Shown in pieces: positions 17,061-25,484 of a DNA stretch of 64,000 nt. Source of the DNA: Hungatella_A sp034142505 (GTDB taxonomy: Bacteria > Bacillota > Clostridia > Lachnospirales > Lachnospiraceae); NCBI GenBank assembly GCA_034142505.1, contig JAWZDV010000086.1, forward strand, positions 17,362-81,361, given 5' to 3'. The position numbers and the translations under genes were made by a program. Each line of letters opens with the position of its first letter. Position 1 is the first letter of the stretch. Below the pieces are notes generated by a model. It did no database searches, was not told the origin of the DNA, and was given only the letters and a program-made list of their open reading frames with translations.

Positions 17061-18359
17061 CTATGGATGCTGTGAAATGACAAGCAGGATGCGGATGCAG
17101 AACCGCTGGTTCGAAGTGGTGATATTCATGCTCCCATCATATTTTTCTGCCACTAATTTTATGTTGGAAAGCCCCGTTCCCTGTTTGATGTCCGGATTGC
17201 CTGCAAAGCTGTTTTCCACCTCAATCTGGTAAAAATCACCCATAGTACGGCTGGTAATCCTGATATATTTTTTCATAGGTTCCGCCCTGCAATTCCCGCA
17301 GGCAGAAATGGCATTATCCAGTGTATTTGCCAGAATGATGCAGAAGTCTACATCACTCACCATACAGGGAGATGGGATCTTCAGGGAACAGTCAAACTCA
17401 ATGCCCCTGGAACATGCCAGCGCCGCTTTATTTTCTATGAGAATATCCAGGACAGGATTGCCGGTCTGGTATGGAAAAGACAGGCTGTCTGTTAAAATAT
17501 CCATCTCCGATAAATAGGCGGAGGCTTTGTCCGCGTTATCATTGTCCAGAAGACCTTTCACGATCAGGAGATGATTTTTCATATCATGTCTCAGGGATTT
17601 GGTACTTTCATAATGTGCCCTGGCCTCCGTCACGTACTGCAGCTGGTCATGGGTCTGCTGCTCCAGGACCGACAGTTTCATGCGAAGGGAAAAACTGTCG
17701 GACAGTTTTCGATACGCATACAGAATACTGAAAATACTGACCATGCCCAGCAATTGAAGGAATAACAGCTGCACATGCTCCATGACAGGCGGTTTGGCGG
17801 CCAGAGAAAATGAAACCGTATTTCCGTAAACCGTATCATTGATCGCTTCACTTACAAGAAAAATCAAGAGAAGAGGAAGGATCATAATCAAAACAATCTG
17901 GTGCTGGGCCTCTCCACCGGCGTTCAGCTGCTTTTGGATCAATCGATAGCACAGACAGGACAATGAAAGGGCGAGAAAGCAGCCGGCTGTCATACAGATC
18001 AGGCCAAAAACAGCCGGATTGGCCTGATACAGAAAAAAGGCCAGTATGAAAGACAAGGAGTTGAAAATGCCGAAGCTAAGCACCATCACCTCCACGGTCA
18101 AAAGTGCATAGAGCAGCGAAGTGCTGCTGCCGGCTTTTAACACCAGCAATCCATATAAAAACAGACTGCCGGTGATCAGAAGCAGTTTCGGTACCGTCGT
18201 AAAAGGCAGGTTTATGAGAAGGCAGACCAGAAGCAGGAAGAAAACGGTATGAGAAATCCGGCCCTTTCTTCCAACCAGTTTTCCATAAAAATAGAACAGG
18301 ATCAATCCCTCTGCCATTCCAGTCAGGTAAGGAAATATGGTGTCCGTAAATGTGATCAA
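17061..18359 (-). CDS. AgrC-like sensor histidine kinase (GHKL ATPase domain)
   Basis: About 432 residues. The first 200 are six or seven hydrophobic helices (for example LPFTTVPKLLLITGSLFLYGLLVL) as in quorum-sensing AgrC/ComD kinases. The cytoplasmic part has the H-box TKSLRHDMKNHLLIVKGLLDN, the N-box ILANTLDNAISAC and a G-box GTGLSNIKLVAEKYDG. I place the start at the TTG at 18359: GGAGGT lies just upstream, and this TTG overlaps the TGA stop of the regulator (TTGA overlap), which indicates translational coupling. A longer frame to 18410 lacks a site. No agrB or agrD peptide gene is adjacent, so the signal is unknown. Confidence 0.88.
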   Translation of the reverse strand: MITFTDTIFPYLTGMAEGLILFYFYGKLVGRKGRISHTVFFLLLVCLLINLPFTTVPKLLLITGSLFLYGLLVLKAGSSTSLLYALLTVEVMVLSFGIFNSLSFILAFFLYQANPAVFGLICMTAGCFLALSLSCLCYRLIQKQLNAGGEAQHQIVLIMILPLLLIFLVSEAINDTVYGNTVSFSLAAKPPVMEHVQLLFLQLLGMVSIFSILYAYRKLSDSFSLRMKLSVLEQQTHDQLQYVTEARAHYESTKSLRHDMKNHLLIVKGLLDNDNADKASAYLSEMDILTDSLSFPYQTGNPVLDILIENKAALACSRGIEFDCSLKIPSPCMVSDVDFCIILANTLDNAISACGNCRAEPMKKYIRITSRTMGDFYQIEVENSFAGNPDIKQGTGLSNIKLVAEKYDGSMNITTSNQRFCIRILLVISQHP

Positions 18360-19078
18360 ATCCCGTACCTCCGCCTGCTCATATAGGTGGAGACCGCCGT
18401 GGAAAAGCACTCCGCGCGCAAACGGGAAACAGGGATGGTTTCACCGTTGGTTAGATAGGCGGTTTCCTTTTTGAAGCTTTTCAAATATTCCATATTCACC
18501 AGGTAACTCCGGTGGCATTTGAAAAAACGTTGATCCAGTTTTTTTTCCAGGGCCTCCATCTTGTCGTAGTAGTCAATCGTGGAATCATTATTCAAATGCA
18601 GGTAGACTTTTCGGTTCATGATTTCGCAGTATAGAATCGATGCAAACGGAATGACGGTCCATTCCCCTCCCTTTTGGATCAGCAGCTGTTTTTCTGCATG
18701 TTCTCTCATCTCCGACAGCAGCCGGTCCATGGTTTTTAAAAATTGATGCTCCTGCAGCGGTTTGACCAGATAGTCAAATGCCTGCACCTCAAAAGCCTGA
18801 AACACATCCTCCTGCATAACCGTCACAAAAATCAGAAATCCGGAAAATCCCTGCCTGCGCAGTTCCTTTGCGGTTTCAAATCCGTTTAGCCCGCTCATCT
18901 GCACATCGAGGAAGAGCAGATCAAAGGATTCCTTGCTGCGTAATAATTCGCACCCGCTCAAAAAACGGGAAATATGGATTTCTATCTGTTCCCGTTCAAA
19001 ATAGGATTTTATGTTTCCGGATAACAGGTCCGCCATATAACTCTCATCATCACATACCCCAATTTGAATCAACTCCAT
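18356..19078 (-). CDS. LytTR family response regulator (AgrA-like)
   Basis: About 240 residues: a receiver domain (IGVCDDESYMADLL, phospho-acceptor Asp in LLFLDVQMSG near residue 58, conserved Lys in YLVKPL) and a C-terminal LytTR DNA-binding domain (YCEIMNRKVYLHLNNDSTIDYYDKMEALEKKL..FFKCHRSYLVNMEYLKSF). LytTR proteins bind direct repeats of about 9 bp upstream of targets. It pairs with the coupled AgrC-like kinase and is divergent from the PTS operon activator, whose promoter region is a possible target. Confidence 0.93.
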   Translation of the reverse strand: MELIQIGVCDDESYMADLLSGNIKSYFEREQIEIHISRFLSGCELLRSKESFDLLFLDVQMSGLNGFETAKELRRQGFSGFLIFVTVMQEDVFQAFEVQAFDYLVKPLQEHQFLKTMDRLLSEMREHAEKQLLIQKGGEWTVIPFASILYCEIMNRKVYLHLNNDSTIDYYDKMEALEKKLDQRFFKCHRSYLVNMEYLKSFKKETAYLTNGETIPVSRLRAECFSTAVSTYMSRRRYGI

Positions 19079-19136
19079 CACCCCGCTGCCGTTTTCCTTT
19101 ATTATATCTGGTTATGGGATGGATGGCAATCCTTTG

Positions 19137-19219
19137 TCACTTCACGGTTACCGTTCACGAGAGGGAACAATAAAGTGGTAATTTTTTGCGTAGAAACGAG
19201 ACCCGCGTTCCGTTATAAT
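19137..19219 (+). promoter_or_regulatory. Divergent promoter region with possible LytTR site and TATAAT
   Basis: A TATAAT lies at 19214-19219 with no good -35 (TAGAAA at the right distance), which suggests activator dependence. Around 19139-19160 is a repeat-rich stretch, TTCACGGTTACCGTTCACG, containing two TTCACG words. It could bind the adjacent AgrA-like regulator. The assignment is tentative. Confidence 0.4.
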
Positions 19220-19277
19220 GAGTGTTAGCGGGTAAATAGACAAAAGCAAGCGTGTAAGCGTATAGGAGGGGGAAACG

Positions 19278-21188
19278 ATGCGCAGCGATTTAAAAGAACT
19301 CCTGAATTTGTTGTCGGAGACAGAATATATAACAGCAGTCAAACTGGCGGAGAAGCTGGGAGTGAGTGCAAAGACCGTGAGGAACAAGCTCAAGGAATTA
19401 AATGAGATCGGAATGAAATATGGGGTTTCCATTGAAGCCAAATCTTCCTATGGGTTTCTTTTGAGCCGGACACAGGAAGACGGAATCGAGCGTTTGAGGA
19501 TGGAACTTCAGCAGGCCGGGGGGCTGCCCGACAGCAATGAGGACCGGACCAATTATCTGCTGGCCTATCTGCTGAACCACAACCGCTTTATCAAGATTGA
19601 GGAACTGAGCGAGTTCCTATGTGTATCCAGATCCACACTTCAGAATTCATTAAAGGAAGTGGAGGAAATTCTGGTTCAGTACCATATTCAGATCGAACGA
19701 AGACCCAATTATGGGATATGTGTGGCAGGGAGTGAGTTTGATATCCGCCGGTGTATCGGGGAATGTTTTGTGAGAAGAAATATGATGGGGTCCGGGGTCT
19801 TGCTTTACTCCGCAAAGGAGATGGAGTTTCTGGCCGGGGAAGTTCTTCGTTTGACCGGAAAATATAAGATTGCCCTGTCGGAAGGGGCCTTCGAGCATTT
19901 CATCACACAGATCTATGTGGCCGTAAAACGGATGAAGCATGGCTGTTATGTGGAGGAACTGGGGGTAGAAGAGGGAAAAAAGCACAGTGCGGAACAGAAA
20001 TTAGCCGGGGAATTGGCCAAGTTCCTGGAACAATGGCAGGAGGTATCCTACCCGGAAAATGAGATCCGCTATATCGTCATTTATCTGGCCGGAATCCGTA
20101 TTTTAGGCGGTATGGAGAGCGACGGGGGGAACTTTGTCATCCGGGAGGAGCTGGACCAGCTGGTTTTGGACATGCTGGAGGCGGTTTACGAAGAGTACCG
20201 GATTGAACTGCGGAATAATTTTAACCTGCGCATGTCCATGAATCAGCATATGATGCCCCTGGATATCCGAATCCGCTATCATATCAAGATCAGCAACCCA
20301 ATTATGGCGGAAATCAGGGAGAATTATGCTTTTGCCTATACGCTGGCCCAGAAATGCGCCATGGAACTGGAGCGTTATTATCATCAGGAGATTTCCGGGG
20401 ATGAGACAGGGTATCTGGCAGTCCTGCTGGCTCTCGGTCTGGAACAGCATTCCAGGGATGTGAGAAAATCAAACATTCTGATTGTGTGCGGAGCCGGTAG
20501 AGGAAGCTCCCGTATGCTGAGATATAAATATGAGCAGGAGTTTGGAGAGTATTTGGAACATATTTCCGTCTGCGGGATACATGAACTGCCCCTCGCAGAC
20601 TTGGGAGAGATTGACTATGTATTTACAACCGTTCCCATTCACCAGAAAATTCCCGTGCCGATTATTGAGGTGGGACAGTTTTTGGGGAACAGGGACATCG
20701 TGAAAGTGAAGGGGATATTAGAGCGCGGCCATCTTGATTTTATGGATGGTTATTACCGTCAGGAACAGTTTTTTGTGGATGTGGAGGGCGACAGCCGGGA
20801 AGACGTGATCAGAGCGGTATGCCGCCGGATTCAGGAGCAGCGTGGGCTGCCGGACGGTTTCCTGGAAGCGGTGATGGAGCGGGAGCGGCTGGCGCAGACA
20901 GATTTTGGCAATCATATCGCCATGCCCCATCCCATCCGTGTGATGACAGAAGAAACCTTCGTTTATGTGGCTGTCTTAAAGAAGGAGATTCTGTGGAATC
21001 AATATCCGGTGCAGCTGGTCTTTCTGACCGCCATCTGCGGAAAGGAAGACAAAAATCTCCCCCGTTTTTATGATGTGACAACCAGGCTGTTTATGCAGGA
21101 AAATCTGGTGAAGCATATTATCGATAAAAAGAGTTTCGGGGTGTTGATGCAGGCGCTGAGGCAGATTTATTACAGTGAAGAAATTTGA
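19278..21188 (+). CDS. BglG/LicR family PRD transcriptional activator with PTS EIIB and EIIA domains
   Basis: A 636-residue multidomain regulator. An N-terminal HTH (ITAVKLAEKLGVSAKTVRNKLKEL) is followed by a second HTH (FIKIEELSEFLCVSRSTLQNSLKEVE). Next come two PRD domains with regulatory histidines (for example FEHFITQIYVAVKRMKHG), a GAT-type EIIB-like domain (ILIVCGAGRGSSRMLRYKYEQEF), and a C-terminal fructose-type EIIA domain with the phospho-His in HIAMPHPIRV. Such proteins activate sugar operons when PTS phosphorylation relieves inhibition. It immediately precedes a cellobiose-type PTS, its likely target. Confidence 0.93.
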   Translation: MRSDLKELLNLLSETEYITAVKLAEKLGVSAKTVRNKLKELNEIGMKYGVSIEAKSSYGFLLSRTQEDGIERLRMELQQAGGLPDSNEDRTNYLLAYLLNHNRFIKIEELSEFLCVSRSTLQNSLKEVEEILVQYHIQIERRPNYGICVAGSEFDIRRCIGECFVRRNMMGSGVLLYSAKEMEFLAGEVLRLTGKYKIALSEGAFEHFITQIYVAVKRMKHGCYVEELGVEEGKKHSAEQKLAGELAKFLEQWQEVSYPENEIRYIVIYLAGIRILGGMESDGGNFVIREELDQLVLDMLEAVYEEYRIELRNNFNLRMSMNQHMMPLDIRIRYHIKISNPIMAEIRENYAFAYTLAQKCAMELERYYHQEISGDETGYLAVLLALGLEQHSRDVRKSNILIVCGAGRGSSRMLRYKYEQEFGEYLEHISVCGIHELPLADLGEIDYVFTTVPIHQKIPVPIIEVGQFLGNRDIVKVKGILERGHLDFMDGYYRQEQFFVDVEGDSREDVIRAVCRRIQEQRGLPDGFLEAVMERERLAQTDFGNHIAMPHPIRVMTEETFVYVAVLKKEILWNQYPVQLVFLTAICGKEDKNLPRFYDVTTRLFMQENLVKHIIDKKSFGVLMQALRQIYYSEEI

Positions 21189-21310
21189 TTTTTACCACAT
21201 GATAGTGGAAAGAGGCAAGCTGGAGTTTACCGTTTGGATTTGCTAAGATGCAGGTATCGGTTCATGCATGAAAAATCGAGATCAGGAATGAAGTTGGAGG
21301 TAAGAAGGAT

Positions 21311-21637
21311 ATGACAGAATTGGAAACCATTATCACGGAGCTTGTGGTGAATGGAGGAAATGGCAGAAGCAAGGCGCTGGAAGCTGTCCGCGCAGCCAGA
21401 AATAACCAGATGGAACAGGCCGAAGCGCTTCTAAAGGAGAGCAATGAGGCGATCGCCAAGGCCCACGAGTTTCAGACGGCCATGCTTCAGAACAGTCTGA
21501 ACCCGGAGGCAGGAAAAGAAGTAATGGGAGTCAATCTTTTAGTGGTCCACGGACAGGACCATCTGATGGATGCCATGGTAGTCCGGGATTTAGCAGTGGA
21601 AATGATTGAGATGTACCGCGTGATGCGGGCCAGATAA
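21311..21637 (+). CDS. PTS lactose/cellobiose EIIA component
   Basis: A 108-residue all-helical EIIA of the Lac family, which takes phosphate from HPr and passes it to EIIB. The phospho-histidine is His80 in LLVVHGQDHLMDAM, and the helices begin ELETIITELVVNGGNGRSKALEAVRAAR. It is the first structural gene of the operon, 122 bases after the activator. The A-B-C order and 10-15 base gaps point to one transcript. Confidence 0.95.
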   Translation: MTELETIITELVVNGGNGRSKALEAVRAARNNQMEQAEALLKESNEAIAKAHEFQTAMLQNSLNPEAGKEVMGVNLLVVHGQDHLMDAMVVRDLAVEMIEMYRVMRAR

Positions 21638-21647
21638 GGAGGAGAAT

Positions 21648-21953
21648 ATGAAACATATTATTTTAGTATGCGCGGCGGGGATGTCTACCAGCCTTTTAGT
21701 CAATAAGATGAAGACCGCGGCAAAGGAAGCCGCCCTGGAGGTACATATCGAGGCTATGCCCGCCAGTACCTATGCCAATTACAAGGGAGAGACAGACGTG
21801 CTGCTTTTAGGGCCGCAGGTCAGCTATCTGGAAGCGGAGATGAAGGCGGCTTATGAGCCAAAGGGGATCAGGGTAGGCGTGATCAACATGATGGATTACG
21901 GAATGATGAACGGAACAAAGGTTCTGGAAAATGCCATGAGCATGATGGCTTAA
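21648..21953 (+). CDS. PTS lactose/cellobiose EIIB component
   Basis: A 101-residue EIIB that phosphorylates the sugar during transport. The phospho-cysteine is Cys8 in ILVCAAGMSTSLLVNKMK, and the DVLLLGPQVSYL segment is typical of the family. It lies 10 bases after EIIA with GGAGGA ahead of its ATG, and 15 bases before EIIC. Confidence 0.96.
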   Translation: MKHIILVCAAGMSTSLLVNKMKTAAKEAALEVHIEAMPASTYANYKGETDVLLLGPQVSYLEAEMKAAYEPKGIRVGVINMMDYGMMNGTKVLENAMSMMA

Positions 21954-21968
21954 CAGGGGGATAACGAG

Positions 21969-23249
21969 ATGAGTCTTAAAAGCATTCAAACGAGTATGAC
22001 AAACTTTTTTGCAAGGATCAGTCCGATCATTGGCAAAATTGGAGAAAATAAATATCTTCAGACAATATCAGGAACCATGATGTCCACACTTGGCCCGATT
22101 ATGGTTGGTTCCGTGGCGGTTCTCATGCTGGCATTTCCAATTGAGGGAGTTAAAAATGTCCTGGCAGCCATGGGATTAATGCCGGTATTTTCCGCAGTCA
22201 ATTCGGTAACCATCGGCGCGCTGGCACTCTATGTGGTGTTCCTGATGGGCCGTAACCTGGTCAATAAAATGCTTCCCGAGGAGGACGGGTCTGTGGCTGG
22301 CGCTCTGGCCCTGATGTGCTTTCTGATCGTCACGCCCCTTGAGAAAACGGCGGACGGCGTTACGGCGGTTCCCTCCACGTGGCTGGGGGCGCAGGGCGTG
22401 TTCTCGGCGATGCTGATCGGGCTTGTTGTGGGACGGATCTACGTCCTGTTCCGCCAGAAGGACTGGTCCATCAAGATGCCGGACAGCGTGCCGCCGATGG
22501 TTACCAAGACCTTTGACTCCCTGTTTCCCTGCTTTACGGCAGGGGTGCTGGCTATGATCGTAAGCAGGACGTTTCTGGCGACCAGCTTTGGCTCCATGCA
22601 CCAGTTTATTTACTCCATCATCCAGGTGCCGCTCCAGGGACTGGGAGGAAGTCTGCCGGCCACCCTGCTGACCAGCCTTTTGATGCAGATTCTCTGGTTT
22701 TTCGGAATTCATGGGACCAATGTCATCGCCCCCATTGTCCAGCCGATTCGTCTTGCCCTGGATACGGAGAATATGACTGCGCTGGCGGCTGGTCTGTCTC
22801 TGCCAAACATTGTCGGAAACGGATTTTTCAGCATTATCTGCTGGGGCGGTTCCGCTTTAGGACTGGTGCTTCTCATGCTCCGTTCCAAGAGCAAACAGTA
22901 CCGCCAGCTTGGCAAGGTTGCCATTGTGCCGGCGCTGTTTGGAATCACGGAACCGGTGATTTTTGGTACGCCGCTGGTATTTAATTTTAAGTTTTTAATC
23001 CCGTTTGTGACCAATAATACCATCAATCTCTGCATCGCTTACGCATTGACCAGCATGGGGATTGTGGGAAGATGCTCCGGTGTCCAGCCGATTTTTGGCC
23101 TGCCTCTTGGATTTCACGCTATGGTAAGCGGCCAGATTTCCGTTGTGATCTTACAGCTGGTGTTGCAGCTGGTGATCTCTCCTCTTTTATGGTATCCATG
23201 GTTTAAGATGGCGGAAAAGGAAGCCCTCGCAAAAGAGCAGGCAGAATAG
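21969..23249 (+). CDS. PTS cellobiose/beta-glucoside EIIC permease
   Basis: A 426-residue membrane permease of the Lac/cellobiose EIIC family, with about ten hydrophobic helices. Recognised are the N-terminal FFARISPIIGKIGENKYLQTISGTMMSTLGPIMVGSVAVLM, the substrate-site region WFFGIHGTNVIAPIVQPI, and GITEPVIFGTPLVFNFKFLIPF, which is the conserved NE/ITEP-type loop. The substrate is probably a beta-linked disaccharide or beta-glucoside, given the GH1 6-phospho-glycosidase downstream. Confidence 0.95.
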   Translation: MSLKSIQTSMTNFFARISPIIGKIGENKYLQTISGTMMSTLGPIMVGSVAVLMLAFPIEGVKNVLAAMGLMPVFSAVNSVTIGALALYVVFLMGRNLVNKMLPEEDGSVAGALALMCFLIVTPLEKTADGVTAVPSTWLGAQGVFSAMLIGLVVGRIYVLFRQKDWSIKMPDSVPPMVTKTFDSLFPCFTAGVLAMIVSRTFLATSFGSMHQFIYSIIQVPLQGLGGSLPATLLTSLLMQILWFFGIHGTNVIAPIVQPIRLALDTENMTALAAGLSLPNIVGNGFFSIICWGGSALGLVLLMLRSKSKQYRQLGKVAIVPALFGITEPVIFGTPLVFNFKFLIPFVTNNTINLCIAYALTSMGIVGRCSGVQPIFGLPLGFHAMVSGQISVVILQLVLQLVISPLLWYPWFKMAEKEALAKEQAE

Positions 23250-23258
23250 GAGAGAAGA

Positions 23259-25484
23259 ATGGGACGATATATCATACCAATTCTGGGCGGATGGCATTTT
23301 GAAGAATATCCGAAGCAGTTGCTTCCTCCATTTTCCCTGAAGGGGGAAGCCGTCACGCTGCCCCACACCTGGAATCCGTCGGCGGACAATCACTACCACC
23401 GCGGCGCCTGCCTGTATACCAGACCGCTGAAGCTGGAGGCTTCTCTTGCCGGAAAGAAACTCTATCTGGAATTTTTGGGAGCCAATTCCGTATGCACGGT
23501 TTATCTGAATCAACAGCTGGTGGGGATTCACCGCGGCGGGTATTCTACATTCCGGTTCGAAATTACGAAATATTATGACTGGAACGGCGAAAATCTCCTG
23601 GCAGTACTGGTTGATAATTCGGAGACGGACGATGTGTCGCCGCTGTTTGGAGATTTTACCATCTTTGGGGGACTTTACCGGGAGGTTCGGATTCTGGCGG
23701 TACCGGAAACTCATTTTGATGCCGCGTATTATGGAACCCAGGGGGTCCGCCTGTTGACGGAGGTGGATGAACAGAATCATGGGACCGTGGATTTAGAAGC
23801 GCGGATTGCCGGACCGGACGGGGAGAGTATCCGATATGATTTATACGGGCCGGACGGGACCCTGGCGGCCTCGGCGTCAGCGCCTGCCAAGTCTTCTCAT
23901 ACCGTTCTCCATGTGAATAATGTCTGCCTATGGAACGGGACGGAAAGCCCGGCTTTCTATCTTCTGCGGGCCGTGCTGAGAGACAGGAAAGGAGAGGAAG
24001 ACATTGTGGAGCTGACCTGCGGCTTCCGGCGCTATGAGATGACGGGAGAGCAGGGCCTGTGCTTAAACGGGAAGAAATTGACACTCCGTGGTGTCGGAAT
24101 CCACCAGGACCGGGAGGGGATGGGAAATGCGGTCGGCCGCCAGAGCCGGGAGGAAGATTTCAAGCTGATTGGCGAGCTGGGGGCCAATATGATCCGTCTG
24201 ACCCACTATCAGCATGCGCCTTATATTTATGACATGTGCGACCGGGACGGTTATGTGGTGTGGACGGAGATTCCCATGCTCAGCATGACGGAGGAGCCGG
24301 CTCTTCTTGACAATGCCAGGCAGCAGCTGACCGAACTGATTCTTCAGAACTGCCACCATCCGTCCATATTTTTCTGGGGAATCCAGAATGAGATTGCCAT
24401 GTTCGGGGAGAGCCGCTACATGGTGAACGCAGTGGAACAGTTAAACAGCCTGGCGAAACACTTAGACCCCACAAGGTCTACGGCCTGCGCCAACCTGCAT
24501 AATGTGAAGCCGGAAAGTGACATGAACCGGATCACGGATATTGTGGGGTATAACCTCTATTACGGCTGGTACTATGGGGAAATCGGGGAATATCAGGATT
24601 TCTTTGAGGAATTTCACCGGACCAATCCGAAGGTCCCTCTGGGAATCTCCGAGTATGGGGTGGACTGCAATCTTCGTTTCCACAGCGATACGCCGCGGCG
24701 GAAGGATTACAGCGAGGAATTCCAGTGTCTGTTCCATGAGCAGGCCTATGGCATCATGGAGAGGCAGACATGGCTGTGGGGAACGGTGATCTGGAATATG
24801 TTTGACTTTGGCAGCGCCATCCGGGATGAAGGCGGAACCAAAGGGAAAAATGCCAAAGGTCTGGTCAGCTATGACCGACGGGTGAAAAAGGATGCCTTTT
24901 ACTTCTACAAAGCGTGCTGGAGCCGGGGGCCGTTTGTCCATGTAACCGGACGACGTTATGAGAAGCGGTGGAGCAGTACGGTGGATATCAAAGTTTATTC
25001 CAACCAAAAATCCGTCAGACTGTATGTCAATGGAGCCTGTATCGGTGAGCAGCGGGGAGAGCGGATTTTCGTGTTTGAAGGAATTCGTCTGCTGGATGGG
25101 GAAAACCGGATTGAAGCTAAAAGCGGCGGCTGCCAGGATGAAATGATTCTGCAAAAGACCGGGGAACCGGCGCCGGAATATACCTATGTGGACCCCAACC
25201 CTGGTTTCAATGTGAAGAACTGGTTTTTAAAAGACAGTGAAGAACTGGACACGGACACGTCCTATTCCCTCTGGGATACGGTGGGGGATTTGAAGAAAAA
25301 CAGGGAGGCGTGGGAACTTTTAAAATCCAATCTGCCAAGGCTTTGGGAGGACCCGACCTTCGAAAAGAGAGACCAGTACGTACTGTTTAAACTGATTAAC
25401 CGTGCCAGCAGCAAATTTGACGAGGCAGCAGTCAAACAGGTCAATGAACAATTAAGGAAAATACGGAAAGGGGGAACGGTCTGA
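23259..25484 (+). CDS. Glycoside hydrolase family 2 protein (beta-galactosidase/glucuronidase type)
   Basis: A 741-residue cytosolic GH2 enzyme without a signal peptide. It has the N-terminal jelly-roll (LPHTWNPSADNHYHRGACLYTRPL and GANSVCTVYLNQQLVGIHRGGYSTFRFEIT), an Ig-like domain, and a TIM barrel with general acid/base Glu378 (FFWGIQNEIA) and nucleophile Glu465 (PLGISEYGVD). A C-terminal segment of about 200 residues extends past the barrel and resembles the DUF4982-like beta domain of other GH2 enzymes. Sugar specificity cannot be read from the sequence. It lies 9 bases after EIIC and its stop overlaps the GH1 start (TGATG), so it is coupled. Confidence 0.9.
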   Translation: MGRYIIPILGGWHFEEYPKQLLPPFSLKGEAVTLPHTWNPSADNHYHRGACLYTRPLKLEASLAGKKLYLEFLGANSVCTVYLNQQLVGIHRGGYSTFRFEITKYYDWNGENLLAVLVDNSETDDVSPLFGDFTIFGGLYREVRILAVPETHFDAAYYGTQGVRLLTEVDEQNHGTVDLEARIAGPDGESIRYDLYGPDGTLAASASAPAKSSHTVLHVNNVCLWNGTESPAFYLLRAVLRDRKGEEDIVELTCGFRRYEMTGEQGLCLNGKKLTLRGVGIHQDREGMGNAVGRQSREEDFKLIGELGANMIRLTHYQHAPYIYDMCDRDGYVVWTEIPMLSMTEEPALLDNARQQLTELILQNCHHPSIFFWGIQNEIAMFGESRYMVNAVEQLNSLAKHLDPTRSTACANLHNVKPESDMNRITDIVGYNLYYGWYYGEIGEYQDFFEEFHRTNPKVPLGISEYGVDCNLRFHSDTPRRKDYSEEFQCLFHEQAYGIMERQTWLWGTVIWNMFDFGSAIRDEGGTKGKNAKGLVSYDRRVKKDAFYFYKACWSRGPFVHVTGRRYEKRWSSTVDIKVYSNQKSVRLYVNGACIGEQRGERIFVFEGIRLLDGENRIEAKSGGCQDEMILQKTGEPAPEYTYVDPNPGFNVKNWFLKDSEELDTDTSYSLWDTVGDLKKNREAWELLKSNLPRLWEDPTFEKRDQYVLFKLINRASSKFDEAAVKQVNEQLRKIRKGGTV

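Noticed and set aside
17061..19081. Complete agr quorum-sensing locus
   Set aside because: Only the kinase and regulator are present; no AgrB membrane peptidase or AgrD precursor was found on either side.
22176..22712. Minus-strand open frame opposite the EIIC gene
   Set aside because: The translation is Gln/His/Arg-rich without domain features and lies fully within a well-supported gene.
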